A DNA stretch of 34,439 nucleotides, taken from positions 1-34,439 of the forward strand of contig JAENVV010000005.1 of assembly GCA_016650365.1 (NCBI GenBank), written 5' to 3'. The DNA is from Acidimicrobiia bacterium. Its GTDB lineage: Bacteria > Actinomycetota > Acidimicrobiia > Spongiisociales > JAENVV01. Under the pieces are notes generated by a model. The model was not told the DNA's origin. It did not search any database and was given only the letters and a program-made list of their open reading frames with translations. Shown here piece after piece: positions 8,031 through 15,667 of this stretch (its first letter is position 1; each line of letters starts with the position of its first letter). The position numbers and the translations under genes are program-made.

Positions 8031-8966
8031 CTACACCACCGGTGCGTCGTCATGCAATGGGTGGCCGGCCGCCGCCGCCAGGACAACATCGTTCTCTGGA
8101 GAAACAAACGGCTGTCGCCGTGCCTGAAACCGAATGAGCCAGACCCCCAGGACGACCATGACCAGGGCGGACCACTGTGACCAGGTGAACGGGCCGAGTA
8201 CGGCATCGGCCGCCCGGGATGCGTCAAGGCCCTGTTCAACGGGAACCTGGCGGGTGAAATCGATGAGGAATCTCTGGGCTCCGTACCAAATCACCCACAG
8301 CGAAAACATTTGACCGTAATGGCGACGCTTCCAAACCCGGTTGACCCAGGCCAGGACTCCGAGAAGAAGAATCGCCCCCAACATGTCGTACAGCCAGGTT
8401 GGGTGATATACGCCGCAGGTGATCTCAGGGACGACTTTGCCGAGGGTGCCACATTCGAGGGCGGTATGTTGCGGGGCAAGGTCGTAGCCGGATTTGACCG
8501 CATAACCGAGGAAGAAATCGGTGGCGGCACCCAGGTGCTCAGCGATGGCTAAGTCGCCAATCCGGCCGACGATCGTACCGACAGCCAATCCAAAAGAGGC
8601 CGTGTCGACCAGGGCCCACCACGGCTGATTGAGGCGCCGTGCCCGGACGGCGGCTGCCAGGATCCCGCCAAGCATTCCACCAAGAATTGAAAAGTTGCCG
8701 AGCGGTGAGATGATCTGGAAGAAGGAGGCCCCTTCGGAAATCTGGGCCCCGACGGTGAAATATCGGGCGCCAAGGATCGCCCCGACGAGCGCCCAGTTGA
8801 ACATCGAAAGATACGCTTCCCGGTCGTAACCGCGCCGCGCTGCCAGCTCGACGGCCAACCATGAACCGGCCAGAAACCCGAGGGCCGCGAACACCCCGTG
8901 CAGGGATAAGGTGAGCGGACCCACATCAAACAGTGGGATCGGCCGGTAGGTGAATTCAGCAAGCAT
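8031..8966 (-). CDS. Lgt-like prolipoprotein diacylglyceryl transferase family protein
   Basis: This 311-residue membrane protein has about seven hydrophobic segments and belongs to the Lgt family, which transfers diacylglycerol to the lipobox cysteine of prolipoproteins. Recognisable parts are P-L-T-L-S-L-H-G-V near the N-terminus, G-G-M-L-G-G, G-R-I-G-D-L-A-I-A-E (the Lgt signature region), H-P-T-W-L-Y-D and R-F-L-I-D-F-T-R-Q. Several residues differ from E. coli Lgt: the signature Asn is Asp, the His before G-G is Leu, and the Glu in the last motif is Asp. It may be a diverged paralogue rather than the housekeeping enzyme. ATG 8966 starts at the expected N-terminus. The 3' end is followed by the hairpin at 7917-7939. 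Confidence 0.8.
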   Translation of the reverse strand: MLAEFTYRPIPLFDVGPLTLSLHGVFAALGFLAGSWLAVELAARRGYDREAYLSMFNWALVGAILGARYFTVGAQISEGASFFQIISPLGNFSILGGMLGGILAAAVRARRLNQPWWALVDTASFGLAVGTIVGRIGDLAIAEHLGAATDFFLGYAVKSGYDLAPQHTALECGTLGKVVPEITCGVYHPTWLYDMLGAILLLGVLAWVNRVWKRRHYGQMFSLWVIWYGAQRFLIDFTRQVPVEQGLDASRAADAVLGPFTWSQWSALVMVVLGVWLIRFQARRQPFVSPENDVVLAAAAGHPLHDDAPVV

Positions 8967-9074
8967 CCTGTCAGGATACCGGCCCCGCCTCGGTTACTTT
9001 CCGAAACCAGTTTTCCGGATTGGTGTTCGTCAGGTCCTTCGATAGGCTTCACGCCTCCAATAAGTGGACCTGCC

Positions 9075-9524
9075 TTGCTTGCCAAACTTTCGCCTCACCA
9101 ACAAACCCTCAGCATCTTCTGGCTTTCCGGAGGATGGACGCTCATTGTCTGGGGCGGCAGGATTGGCCTGCTGACCGGCGCCGAACGGGTGGACCCTGGG
9201 AGCTGGTTCAGGATCGGCGGGTCGATCGCCTTCGGGATCACGCTCGTCTTTCTAGGCCTCCTCATGTGGCGGACCGAGTCGCCGAGCGGCTGGAGCGAGC
9301 CCGCCAGCTTCGCCAACTTGATATTCAACCTGGCTGTCTGGCTCCCGTCGGCCGCCCGGGTCGTGACCGGCGACGCAACGGCTGCCTTCAAGGCCGTCCA
9401 CGTGGCGCTGGCGGTGACCTCGGTGGCACTGGCCACCTGGGCGGTGTGGGCGGCCGGCCGGCCCCGTTCTACCGAACGACTACGTCAACCCAGATCGCGT
9501 CGAACACAAGAGCCAAGTAGATAA
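9075..9524 (+). CDS. Small multi-spanning membrane protein of unknown function
   Basis: I do not recognise this 149-residue protein. It has four hydrophobic stretches (about 10-30, 47-64, 80-95 and 107-128) and a basic, Arg-rich C-terminal tail. The best available start is TTG 9075, with a weak purine-rich site just upstream; no ATG or GTG fits. It diverges from the lgt-like gene, and its last 56 bp overlap the 3' end of ctaB on the other strand. The hydrophobic pattern argues that it is a real gene, perhaps tied to the respiratory cluster by position only. Confidence 0.65.
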   Translation: MLAKLSPHQQTLSIFWLSGGWTLIVWGGRIGLLTGAERVDPGSWFRIGGSIAFGITLVFLGLLMWRTESPSGWSEPASFANLIFNLAVWLPSAARVVTGDATAAFKAVHVALAVTSVALATWAVWAAGRPRSTERLRQPRSRRTQEPSR

Positions 9525-10419
9525 TTGACGTCCTGAACAGGGCCATGGCCGTCGTCGGATCCTTGTAGAGGCGGACCGCATCTCGCATCATCCAGGCGCC
9601 GAAGACGAGCGCACTCAGCAGATAGATCCACGACAGGCTCGTAACGAAAACCAGGCTGAGAGATACGAGCACCAACATGGCGGTGTACCAAAGAATCTGG
9701 AGTGACGTGTGGCGTTCGCTGGCTACCACCGGAAGCATGGGTACTCCCGCCCGGGCATAGTCATCTTTGTATCGGATGGCCAGGGCCCAAAAATGCGGTG
9801 GGGTCCAGTAGAAGACGATGGCGAACATGACCCACGCGGCGAGGTCGAGGCGGCCGGTCACGGCGGCCCAGCCCACGAGAACCGGGGCGGCACCGGCCGC
9901 TCCCCCGATGACGATGTTCTGGCGCGAATTCCGCTTCAGGTACTTCGTGTAGACGAAGACATAGAACAACAGAGCGGCAGTTGAGATCGACGCAGCCAGG
10001 AGATTGGTAAACGCCCACAGCCAGAGGAACCCGGCCGCCCCGAGTAGCACGCCAAAACGGAGAGCGTGCTCGGCGGGAACCTGGGCCTTGGGCAGCGGTC
10101 GGCCTTTGGTCCGGTCCATAACCAGGTCGATATCACTATCGACATAGTTATTGAGAACGTTGGCGCCTCCGGCGGACAACGTCCCACCGACGAGCGTGGT
10201 CACAACCAGGACCCAGCCGGGCCAGCCGTTGTTGGCCAGGACCATCGGCGGAATTGTCGTAATGAGGAGCAGTTCGATGATGCGTGGCTTGGTGAGAGCA
10301 ACGTAGGCTCCCAGGGTGCCGGCCCAACCGGGTTTGGAGACTTGTTCGGCTAACGCAGTGATGGTGAGGTCCTCAGTGGTTGGTCGTAGGATACCCCGAG
10401 GAACAACGGTCCGGGCCAC
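9469..10419 (-). CDS. ctaB: Protoheme IX farnesyltransferase (heme O synthase)
   Basis: CtaB joins farnesyl diphosphate to heme B to give heme O, the first step toward the heme A of aa3/caa3 oxidases. It is a UbiA-type polytopic prenyltransferase. The opening A-L-T-K-P-R-I-I-E-L-L-L, the first Asp motif N-N-Y-V-D-S-D-I-D-L-V-M-D-R-T with R-P-L-P, and the second motif around Y-K-D-D-Y are all present. The frame stays open to TTG 10464, which would run into the divergent glutaredoxin gene. GTG 10419 gives about 316 residues and leaves a short divergent promoter gap, so I prefer it, although no strong ribosome site supports either. It sits beside the oxidase genes that need its product. Confidence 0.93.
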   Translation of the reverse strand: MARTVVPRGILRPTTEDLTITALAEQVSKPGWAGTLGAYVALTKPRIIELLLITTIPPMVLANNGWPGWVLVVTTLVGGTLSAGGANVLNNYVDSDIDLVMDRTKGRPLPKAQVPAEHALRFGVLLGAAGFLWLWAFTNLLAASISTAALLFYVFVYTKYLKRNSRQNIVIGGAAGAAPVLVGWAAVTGRLDLAAWVMFAIVFYWTPPHFWALAIRYKDDYARAGVPMLPVVASERHTSLQILWYTAMLVLVSLSLVFVTSLSWIYLLSALVFGAWMMRDAVRLYKDPTTAMALFRTSIIYLALVFDAIWVDVVVR

Positions 10420-10444
10420 CCGGTTCCGAGCCGGGAGGACACGA

Positions 10445-10690
10445 ATGCCAGCCCAATCTGACAACCCGGTCGTGTACCTACGCCCCGGATGCCCTTTCTG
10501 TTCGAATTTGATCTCCAGCCTCGATCGGGCCGGAGTGACCTATGACGAGGTGAACATTTGGGATGACCCTGAAGCCGCCGCGTTTGTACGATCAGTCGCC
10601 AACGGCAACGAGACGGTTCCAACCGTCGTCATCGGCGGTGTGGCTCATGTCAATCCCCCACCACAATTGATTATCGACTCGGTGCGGTGA
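10445..10690 (+). CDS. Glutaredoxin-like protein
   Basis: This 81-residue thioredoxin-fold protein reduces disulfides or glutathionylated/mycothiolated targets. The active site C-P-F-C is at residues 16-19 after V-V-Y-L-R-P-G, and the substrate-binding T-V-P-T-V-V-I-G-G follows at about 57-65. It resembles the actinobacterial glutaredoxin/mycoredoxin group. The ATG at 10445 is chosen over the longer upstream frame because GGGAGGA (10433-10439) lies 5 bases before it and the fold begins there. It is divergent from ctaB and 117 bp before ctaC. A role in copper or thiol handling for oxidase assembly is possible but rests on position only. Confidence 0.88.
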   Translation: MPAQSDNPVVYLRPGCPFCSNLISSLDRAGVTYDEVNIWDDPEAAAFVRSVANGNETVPTVVIGGVAHVNPPPQLIIDSVR

Positions 10691-10714
10691 TCGAAATAAT
10701 CCACTTTCAGGGAA

Positions 10715-10743
10715 TTGTCCGATCTCAGTTCAACTCGTAACAT
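10715..10743 (+). promoter_or_regulatory. Candidate promoter of the cta operon
   Basis: TTGTCC (10715-10720) and TAACAT (10738-10743) are separated by 17 bases, and each matches four of six bases of the sigma-70-type consensus. The pair lies 65 bp before the ctaC start, in the only gap large enough for a promoter of the ctaCDEFG genes. The assignment is by pattern only. Confidence 0.35.
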
Positions 10744-10807
10744 ACGCCGCGTTCCGAGCGACTAGCCTCGGTCCGCAAACGTTCGTACATGGAGAGGTCC
10801 TGGCACT

Positions 10808-11830
10808 GTGACACGCCGCAGTTGGATAGGTATCGCGCTGGCGTCATCCTCGTTTACCGCCTGCGCCAGTGGCGGGCCGATGGATTCGCTTGACCCCCAG
10901 GGGCCGATCGCCACGGATATCGACGGCCTGTTCCGACTTACTTTGAACATCGCCACCGTCATTTTCGTGCTGGTCACCGGTGCACTCCTCTACGCCACCA
11001 TCCGGTTCCGTGACCGGGGCGACAGAACCCCTGAACCCAAGCAGGTCGAGGGTAATGCCCGCTTTGAAGTCATCTGGACGGTCATTCCGGTCCTCATCCT
11101 CGCCTCGATTGCCGTTCCCACCGTCGACCGGATCTTCAAATACACCTCGTGTGCCGATGATGCACTCCACATCGAGGTCACGGGACACCAGTGGTGGTTC
11201 GAATACAACTATCCCGACGATGGCTTCTCGACGGCCAATGTGCTCGTCATGCCCACTGACACCGAGATCTGCCTCGACATGTCGTCGGACGATGTCATCC
11301 ACAATTATTGGGTGCCCAAGCTGAACGGCAAGCGTTACCTCGTGCCGGGTCAGGCCACCGTGCTACTGCTCAGAGCCGACGAACCAGGTGAATACTGGGG
11401 TCAATGTGCGGAGTTTTGCGGCTTATCGCACGCCAAGATGCGCGCCAGGGTGATCGCGATGAACCCTGACGACTACGCAGATTGGCTCACCTCCCAGCAA
11501 CGGCCGGCCTCGATGCCGGCCGACGGAACGATCGAACAGGAGGGTATGAATCTATTCCTGGGCGGCCAGTGCGTCAGTTGCCACAACATTTCCGGAGTAA
11601 CGGCCAGTAATCCCGCCCTGGCGACCGGAAGTATCTACGGCCCGGATCTCACGCATTTTTCGAGTCGCGATGTCTTCGCTGGTGCAACCCTCAACCATGA
11701 CGATCCGGGGGCGATCGAAAGCTGGATCGACAATCCGCCCCTCATCAAGCCCGGTTCTTTCATGCCGAATATCGATCTCACCCAACAGGAGATCGAGGCG
11801 TTAGCTGCCTACCTGAGGAGCCTTGACTGA
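10808..11830 (+). CDS. ctaC: Cytochrome c oxidase subunit II with fused cytochrome c (caa3 type)
   Basis: Subunit II accepts electrons and passes them through the CuA centre to subunit I. The N-terminus has a basic start, a hydrophobic stretch and a likely lipoprotein cysteine (F-T-A-C19). Two membrane helices follow at about 42-62 and 88-105. The aromatic patch H-Q-W-W-F-E-Y precedes the CuA site C-A-E-F-C-G-L-S-H-A-K-M (first Cys at 200). A C-terminal heme c domain carries C-V-S-C-H at 255-259 and the axial Met319 in P-G-S-F-M-P, which makes this a caa3-type oxidase. GTG 10808 has GGAGAGG upstream. The stop overlaps the ctaD start by one base (TGATG), implying coupled translation. Confidence 0.96.
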   Translation: MTRRSWIGIALASSSFTACASGGPMDSLDPQGPIATDIDGLFRLTLNIATVIFVLVTGALLYATIRFRDRGDRTPEPKQVEGNARFEVIWTVIPVLILASIAVPTVDRIFKYTSCADDALHIEVTGHQWWFEYNYPDDGFSTANVLVMPTDTEICLDMSSDDVIHNYWVPKLNGKRYLVPGQATVLLLRADEPGEYWGQCAEFCGLSHAKMRARVIAMNPDDYADWLTSQQRPASMPADGTIEQEGMNLFLGGQCVSCHNISGVTASNPALATGSIYGPDLTHFSSRDVFAGATLNHDDPGAIESWIDNPPLIKPGSFMPNIDLTQQEIEALAAYLRSLD

Positions 11831-13842
11831 TGGCAACGACCGCTTCGCGTTCAGGCGCCCGCACCATCTTCCGCCGCCCGGACTCCAACACCGGTTTCTG
11901 GGGTTGGATCACGACCGCCGATCACAAGAAGATCGGGATCATGTACGGCTACACCGCCTTCACTTTCTTCATCCTCGGCGGCCTGGAAGCGCTGCTCCTA
12001 CGGATCCAGCTCTCGCAGCCCGACAACGTGTTCCTGTCGGCTTCGGAGTACAACGCCATGTTCACGATGCATGGCACCACGATGATCTTTCTGTTCGTCA
12101 TGCCAGTGTCGGCAGCCTTTTTCAACTATCTGCTGCCGCTCATGATCGGCGCCCGGGATGTCGCCTTCCCCCGGATGAACGCGGTCTCATACTGGATCTT
12201 CGTATTCGGCGGGATCTTCCTCTACAGCTCGTTTGTCTTCGGTACGACCGGCCCCCCGGAAGGCGGCAACCTCGCAGAAGTGGCGTCCCGATTGGGTTCG
12301 GGCCCGAACGGCGGATGGTTCGGATACGCTCCGAACTCCGGCCTTCGTTTCTCCACCGGGACCGTCATGGATTACTGGTCGATCGGGCTTCAGATTCTCG
12401 GCCTGGCATCACTCATTTCGTCGATCAACTTCATCGTGACCGTGTTCAACATGCGGGCCAAGGGTATGAAACTGCTCCGCATGCCAGTCTTCGTCTGGAT
12501 GACGACGGTCGTCGCCTTCCTCCTCCTGTTCTCGCTACCGATCATCGCGGTGGCGCTCTTCATGATCACCTTCGACCGCAACGTAGGAACCCTGTTCTTT
12601 GATCCGTCGATGGGCGGCGATCCGATTCTCTGGCAGCACTTCTTCTGGTTGTTCGGTCACCCCGAGGTCTATATCTTGGTCCTTCCGGCTATGGGCATCG
12701 TGTCCGAAGTGCTCCCGACGTTCTCGCGCAAACCGCTCTTCGGCTATCCGGCGGTCGTGTTTGCCGGTGCGGCTATCGGATTTATGGGATTCGGCGTGTG
12801 GGCCCATCACATGTTTGCCTCCGGCGTCACGCCGATTACCCAGGCGGCGTTCGGCTTGTCAACGATGGCGATTGCCATCCCGACCGGCATCAAGATCTTC
12901 AACTGGATCGGAACGATCTGGGGCGGCAAGATCAAGCTGAATACCCCCATGCTGTTCTCGCTCGGCTTCGTCGGCATGTTCGTCATCGGCGGGCTCTCCG
13001 GCGTAACCCACTCGATCGTGCCGGCCGACTGGCAGCAGACCGACACCTACTACATCGTCGCCCACTTCCACTACGTCCTGTTCGGGGGCGCCATCTTCGG
13101 CCTGTTCTCGGGGCTGTATTACTGGTTCCCGAAGCTGACCGGTCGAATGTACTCAGAGACACTCGGCAAGCTCCACTTCTGGGTCTTCTTTGTCGGGTTC
13201 AACCTGACATTCGGGCCGATGCACTGGCTCGGGCTCAACGGCATGGTCCGCCGCACCTGGGTCTACGCGGAGGAAACCGGCCTGGGACCGTGGAATATGG
13301 TGGTCACGATCGGAGCGTTCATCATCGCCCTCGGGGTGCTCATCTTCATGATCAACTGGACCTGGTCAAAGCGCAACGGACCGATCGCACCATTCGATCC
13401 TTGGGATGCCAGAACGCTTGAGTGGACCCTGCCGTCTCCGACCCCCGAGTACAACTTTGCGGTCAACCCGGTCATAACGTCACTCGATGACTTCTGGCAC
13501 AAGAAGTATTCCGAAGATGCGGACGGTCGACCGGTTCGACGCCCGGAGGCCACTGCCTTGCTCGCCGAATACGAGGAAGTCGGACTCAATCCACCAGAAC
13601 CCATTCACCTCCCCAACCCTTCGTACTACCCGTTCTTGGTGGGAGTTGGCATGCCAATGGTCGGCTACGGACTCATATACGACAACACCGCCTGGGGTAT
13701 TCCGTTGCTAATCCTCGGAGCGGTCACCATTGTCGGGTCGTTCATCGGATGGGGTGTCGAGCCGCTTGAGGAACCTCATGCCGACCACCACTCCGACGAA
13801 CCCGACCACGAACATCCCGGTACCGATGGGGAGGACAGCTGA
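11830..13842 (+). CDS. ctaD: Cytochrome c oxidase subunit I
   Basis: This is the catalytic subunit, which reduces O2 to water at the heme a3-CuB site and pumps protons. Visible ligands are the heme a His81 in M-H-G-T-T-M, the cross-linked H-P-E-V-Y motif at 277-281 (CuB His and the Tyr), the CuB pair His326-His327, and His412/His414 in H-F-H-Y-V (heme a3 and heme a). The Glu of H-P-E-V-Y marks it as a type A oxidase. The protein is 670 residues, longer than minimal subunit I: after about 545 residues comes an extension with two more hydrophobic segments and a His/Asp/Glu-rich tail. It overlaps ctaC and ctaE by one base on each side. Confidence 0.97.
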   Translation: MATTASRSGARTIFRRPDSNTGFWGWITTADHKKIGIMYGYTAFTFFILGGLEALLLRIQLSQPDNVFLSASEYNAMFTMHGTTMIFLFVMPVSAAFFNYLLPLMIGARDVAFPRMNAVSYWIFVFGGIFLYSSFVFGTTGPPEGGNLAEVASRLGSGPNGGWFGYAPNSGLRFSTGTVMDYWSIGLQILGLASLISSINFIVTVFNMRAKGMKLLRMPVFVWMTTVVAFLLLFSLPIIAVALFMITFDRNVGTLFFDPSMGGDPILWQHFFWLFGHPEVYILVLPAMGIVSEVLPTFSRKPLFGYPAVVFAGAAIGFMGFGVWAHHMFASGVTPITQAAFGLSTMAIAIPTGIKIFNWIGTIWGGKIKLNTPMLFSLGFVGMFVIGGLSGVTHSIVPADWQQTDTYYIVAHFHYVLFGGAIFGLFSGLYYWFPKLTGRMYSETLGKLHFWVFFVGFNLTFGPMHWLGLNGMVRRTWVYAEETGLGPWNMVVTIGAFIIALGVLIFMINWTWSKRNGPIAPFDPWDARTLEWTLPSPTPEYNFAVNPVITSLDDFWHKKYSEDADGRPVRRPEATALLAEYEEVGLNPPEPIHLPNPSYYPFLVGVGMPMVGYGLIYDNTAWGIPLLILGAVTIVGSFIGWGVEPLEEPHADHHSDEPDHEHPGTDGEDS

Positions 13843-14468
13843 TGTCTGACGTCGCGCACGCTGACGGCCACCACGATGTCCACGAGGGCACCGGCATCGA
13901 CAACCGCAAACTCGGTATGTGGGTCTTCCTGTCGTCGGAGTTCATGTTCTTTGGAGCGCTCATCTCCAACTACATGTTGTTCAAGGGACGCGATTACAGC
14001 GCCTTCATGCCCACCGGCCAGAGTGTCCTCCTGCCAAGGGGCTTGTACGACATCCCGTTTACGTCGGTTTCATCATTTGTTCTTCTCATGTCATCACTGA
14101 CGATGGTTCTCGCTCACGACGCCCTGGTGTCGGGAGACCAGAACCGGACCAGGGTCTGGTTGGCCGCCACCGGCATGCTCGGATCCGTGTTCATCGGCGG
14201 CCAAGTTTTCGAGTTCACCGAGTTCGTTCAACAGGGGATGACAATCTCATCGAACCCGGCGGCATCGGCCTTCTTCATGTTGACCGGGTTCCACGGGGCC
14301 CACGTGTTCTTCGGAATTCTCATGTTGCTGTCGCTGTACGGTATTTCCAAGCGACAGGGCGGCCTTACCGAGGTGCAAGGCCTGAACGTCGAACTAGTTG
14401 GCTTGTACTGGCACTTCGTTGACATCATCTGGATCGTCATTTTCACCATCGTCTACCTGATCCCCTGA
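13842..14468 (+). CDS. ctaE: Cytochrome c oxidase subunit III
   Basis: This 208-residue subunit III has about five membrane helices, the short form usual in bacteria that lack the first two helices. The first helix follows K-L-G-M-W-V-F-L-S-S-E-F-M-F-F. Later come F-E-F-T-E-F, the F-H-G-A-H-V-F-F-G stretch, and the final W-H-F-V-D-I-I-W, both hallmarks of the family. It stabilises the proton-pumping core rather than binding metal. Its ATG overlaps the ctaD stop, and ctaF starts 7 bp after its end, so the cluster reads as one transcript. Confidence 0.96.
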   Translation: MSDVAHADGHHDVHEGTGIDNRKLGMWVFLSSEFMFFGALISNYMLFKGRDYSAFMPTGQSVLLPRGLYDIPFTSVSSFVLLMSSLTMVLAHDALVSGDQNRTRVWLAATGMLGSVFIGGQVFEFTEFVQQGMTISSNPAASAFFMLTGFHGAHVFFGILMLLSLYGISKRQGGLTEVQGLNVELVGLYWHFVDIIWIVIFTIVYLIP

Positions 14469-14475
14469 GGAAGCC

Positions 14476-14790
14476 ATGGCAGAAGAACACGCACTCGCCC
14501 ATCCGACTCCCCGCCAATACGCTCAGATCGCCATTCTGCTGGCCTTTCTGACCGCCATTGAGGTATCGCTGTACTACCTGGAACAGAGCATCGATGCCTT
14601 CACAACGTCCATTTCTGCGCCGCTGCTCATTCTGTTGGCCGTCATGAAGTTTGTGATCGTGGTCGGCTGGTTCATGCATCTGCGGTTCGAAAAATCGTTG
14701 GTATCGAAGTTCTTCACCACCGGTTTCGTCGCCGCCATCGTTTTGTATGTGGCAGTCCTGTCAGCTCTCGGCGCCATCGTCCTGACCTGA
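14476..14790 (+). CDS. ctaF: Cytochrome c oxidase subunit IV (prokaryotic COX4 type)
   Basis: This small 104-residue membrane protein has three hydrophobic helices (about 15-34, 46-66 and 76-102). Its size, the stretch V-M-K-F-V-I-V-V-G-W-F-M-H-L-R-F and its place directly after subunit III match the prokaryotic subunit IV of caa3/bo3 oxidases, which aids assembly and stability. The ATG at 14476 follows GAGGAAGCC. It overlaps the start of the next gene by one base. Confidence 0.9.
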   Translation: MAEEHALAHPTPRQYAQIAILLAFLTAIEVSLYYLEQSIDAFTTSISAPLLILLAVMKFVIVVGWFMHLRFEKSLVSKFFTTGFVAAIVLYVAVLSALGAIVLT

Positions 14791-15608
14791 TGAACGAAAT
14801 CCTCGGATTTCACCCTCATTACGACGTCGCTCTGACGATGGGCGGCCTGGTGGTCGCCTACCGCTATCTCAGTACCCGCATCGCCCGCAAGGTCCTTCCG
14901 GCTGGAACGGTTGGCGCCACCAGGCGCCAACAAGCTCAGTTCTACGGTGGGTTGGTGGTCATGTTTCTCGTGTCAAGCTGGCCGATCCATGATATTGGTG
15001 AGCAGTCGCTGTTCACCTTTCACATGATCGAACACCTGGTTATTGCCCTCGTAGGCGCCCCGCTCCTACTCCTGGGCGTGCCAAGATGGATGGCCTCATT
15101 CCTGGTCGAAAAACCAAAACAAGTCCGTCTTCTCAAAGCCGCCAGCCACCCGGTAGTCGCCTTCGCCTTCTTCAACTTCACACTGGCAGGCCTGCACTGG
15201 CCACAAATCATCGAGTTGATGGTGACGATTCCGTGGTTACACTTTGCCGTCCATGCCACCCTGTTCACGTCGGCGGTTCTGATGTGGATGCCGGTGCTGT
15301 CCCCCCACCCTCAGGTTCCGCGACTGAAGCCGCCGGGCGCCATGATGTATCTCTTCGCCCAGTCCCTGGTCCCCACCATTCCGGCGGCCTTTCTGATTTT
15401 TGGCAATACCCCGATGTACCCGCATTACGCAGAGGCGCCCAAGCTGTGGGGCTGGAGTCCAATGATGGATCAGGCGATCGCAGGGGTCATCATGAAACTC
15501 GGCGGTGGATTCCTCTTGTGGGCGATCATCACCGTTATCTGGTTTCGCTGGTACCGGCAAGAACGCAAGTGGGATGCCATCGAGCGGAACCTACGCGAGA
15601 CCGTCTAG
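14790..15608 (+). CDS. ctaG: CtaG-family cytochrome c oxidase assembly protein (caa3 type)
   Basis: This 272-residue polytopic membrane protein has about seven hydrophobic segments. It resembles the caa3_CtaG family found with caa3 oxidases in Bacillus and actinobacteria; it is unrelated to the Cox11-type CtaG of proteobacteria. Conserved-looking parts include the S-W-P-I-H-D-I-G segment, F-H-M-I-E-H-L-V-I, W-M-P-V-L-S-P-H-P and the terminal Y-R-Q-E-R-K-W-D. The histidine-rich membrane segments fit a proposed role in CuB site formation, an inference from the family. Its ATG overlaps the ctaF stop. It is the last gene of the operon; the next gene is convergent, 59 bp away, with no clear terminator between. 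Confidence 0.88.
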   Translation: MNEILGFHPHYDVALTMGGLVVAYRYLSTRIARKVLPAGTVGATRRQQAQFYGGLVVMFLVSSWPIHDIGEQSLFTFHMIEHLVIALVGAPLLLLGVPRWMASFLVEKPKQVRLLKAASHPVVAFAFFNFTLAGLHWPQIIELMVTIPWLHFAVHATLFTSAVLMWMPVLSPHPQVPRLKPPGAMMYLFAQSLVPTIPAAFLIFGNTPMYPHYAEAPKLWGWSPMMDQAIAGVIMKLGGGFLLWAIITVIWFRWYRQERKWDAIERNLRETV

Positions 15609-15667
15609 GGAACTGCCGGGTGGGCTAAGAGCCAATCAAACTCTGGATTCGGAACGCCGGGACCGCT

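Noticed and set aside
10316-10444. N-terminal extension of the glutaredoxin gene
   Set aside because: The extension is antisense to ctaB and Arg-rich. The strong GGGAGGA site sits right before ATG 10445, where the fold begins.
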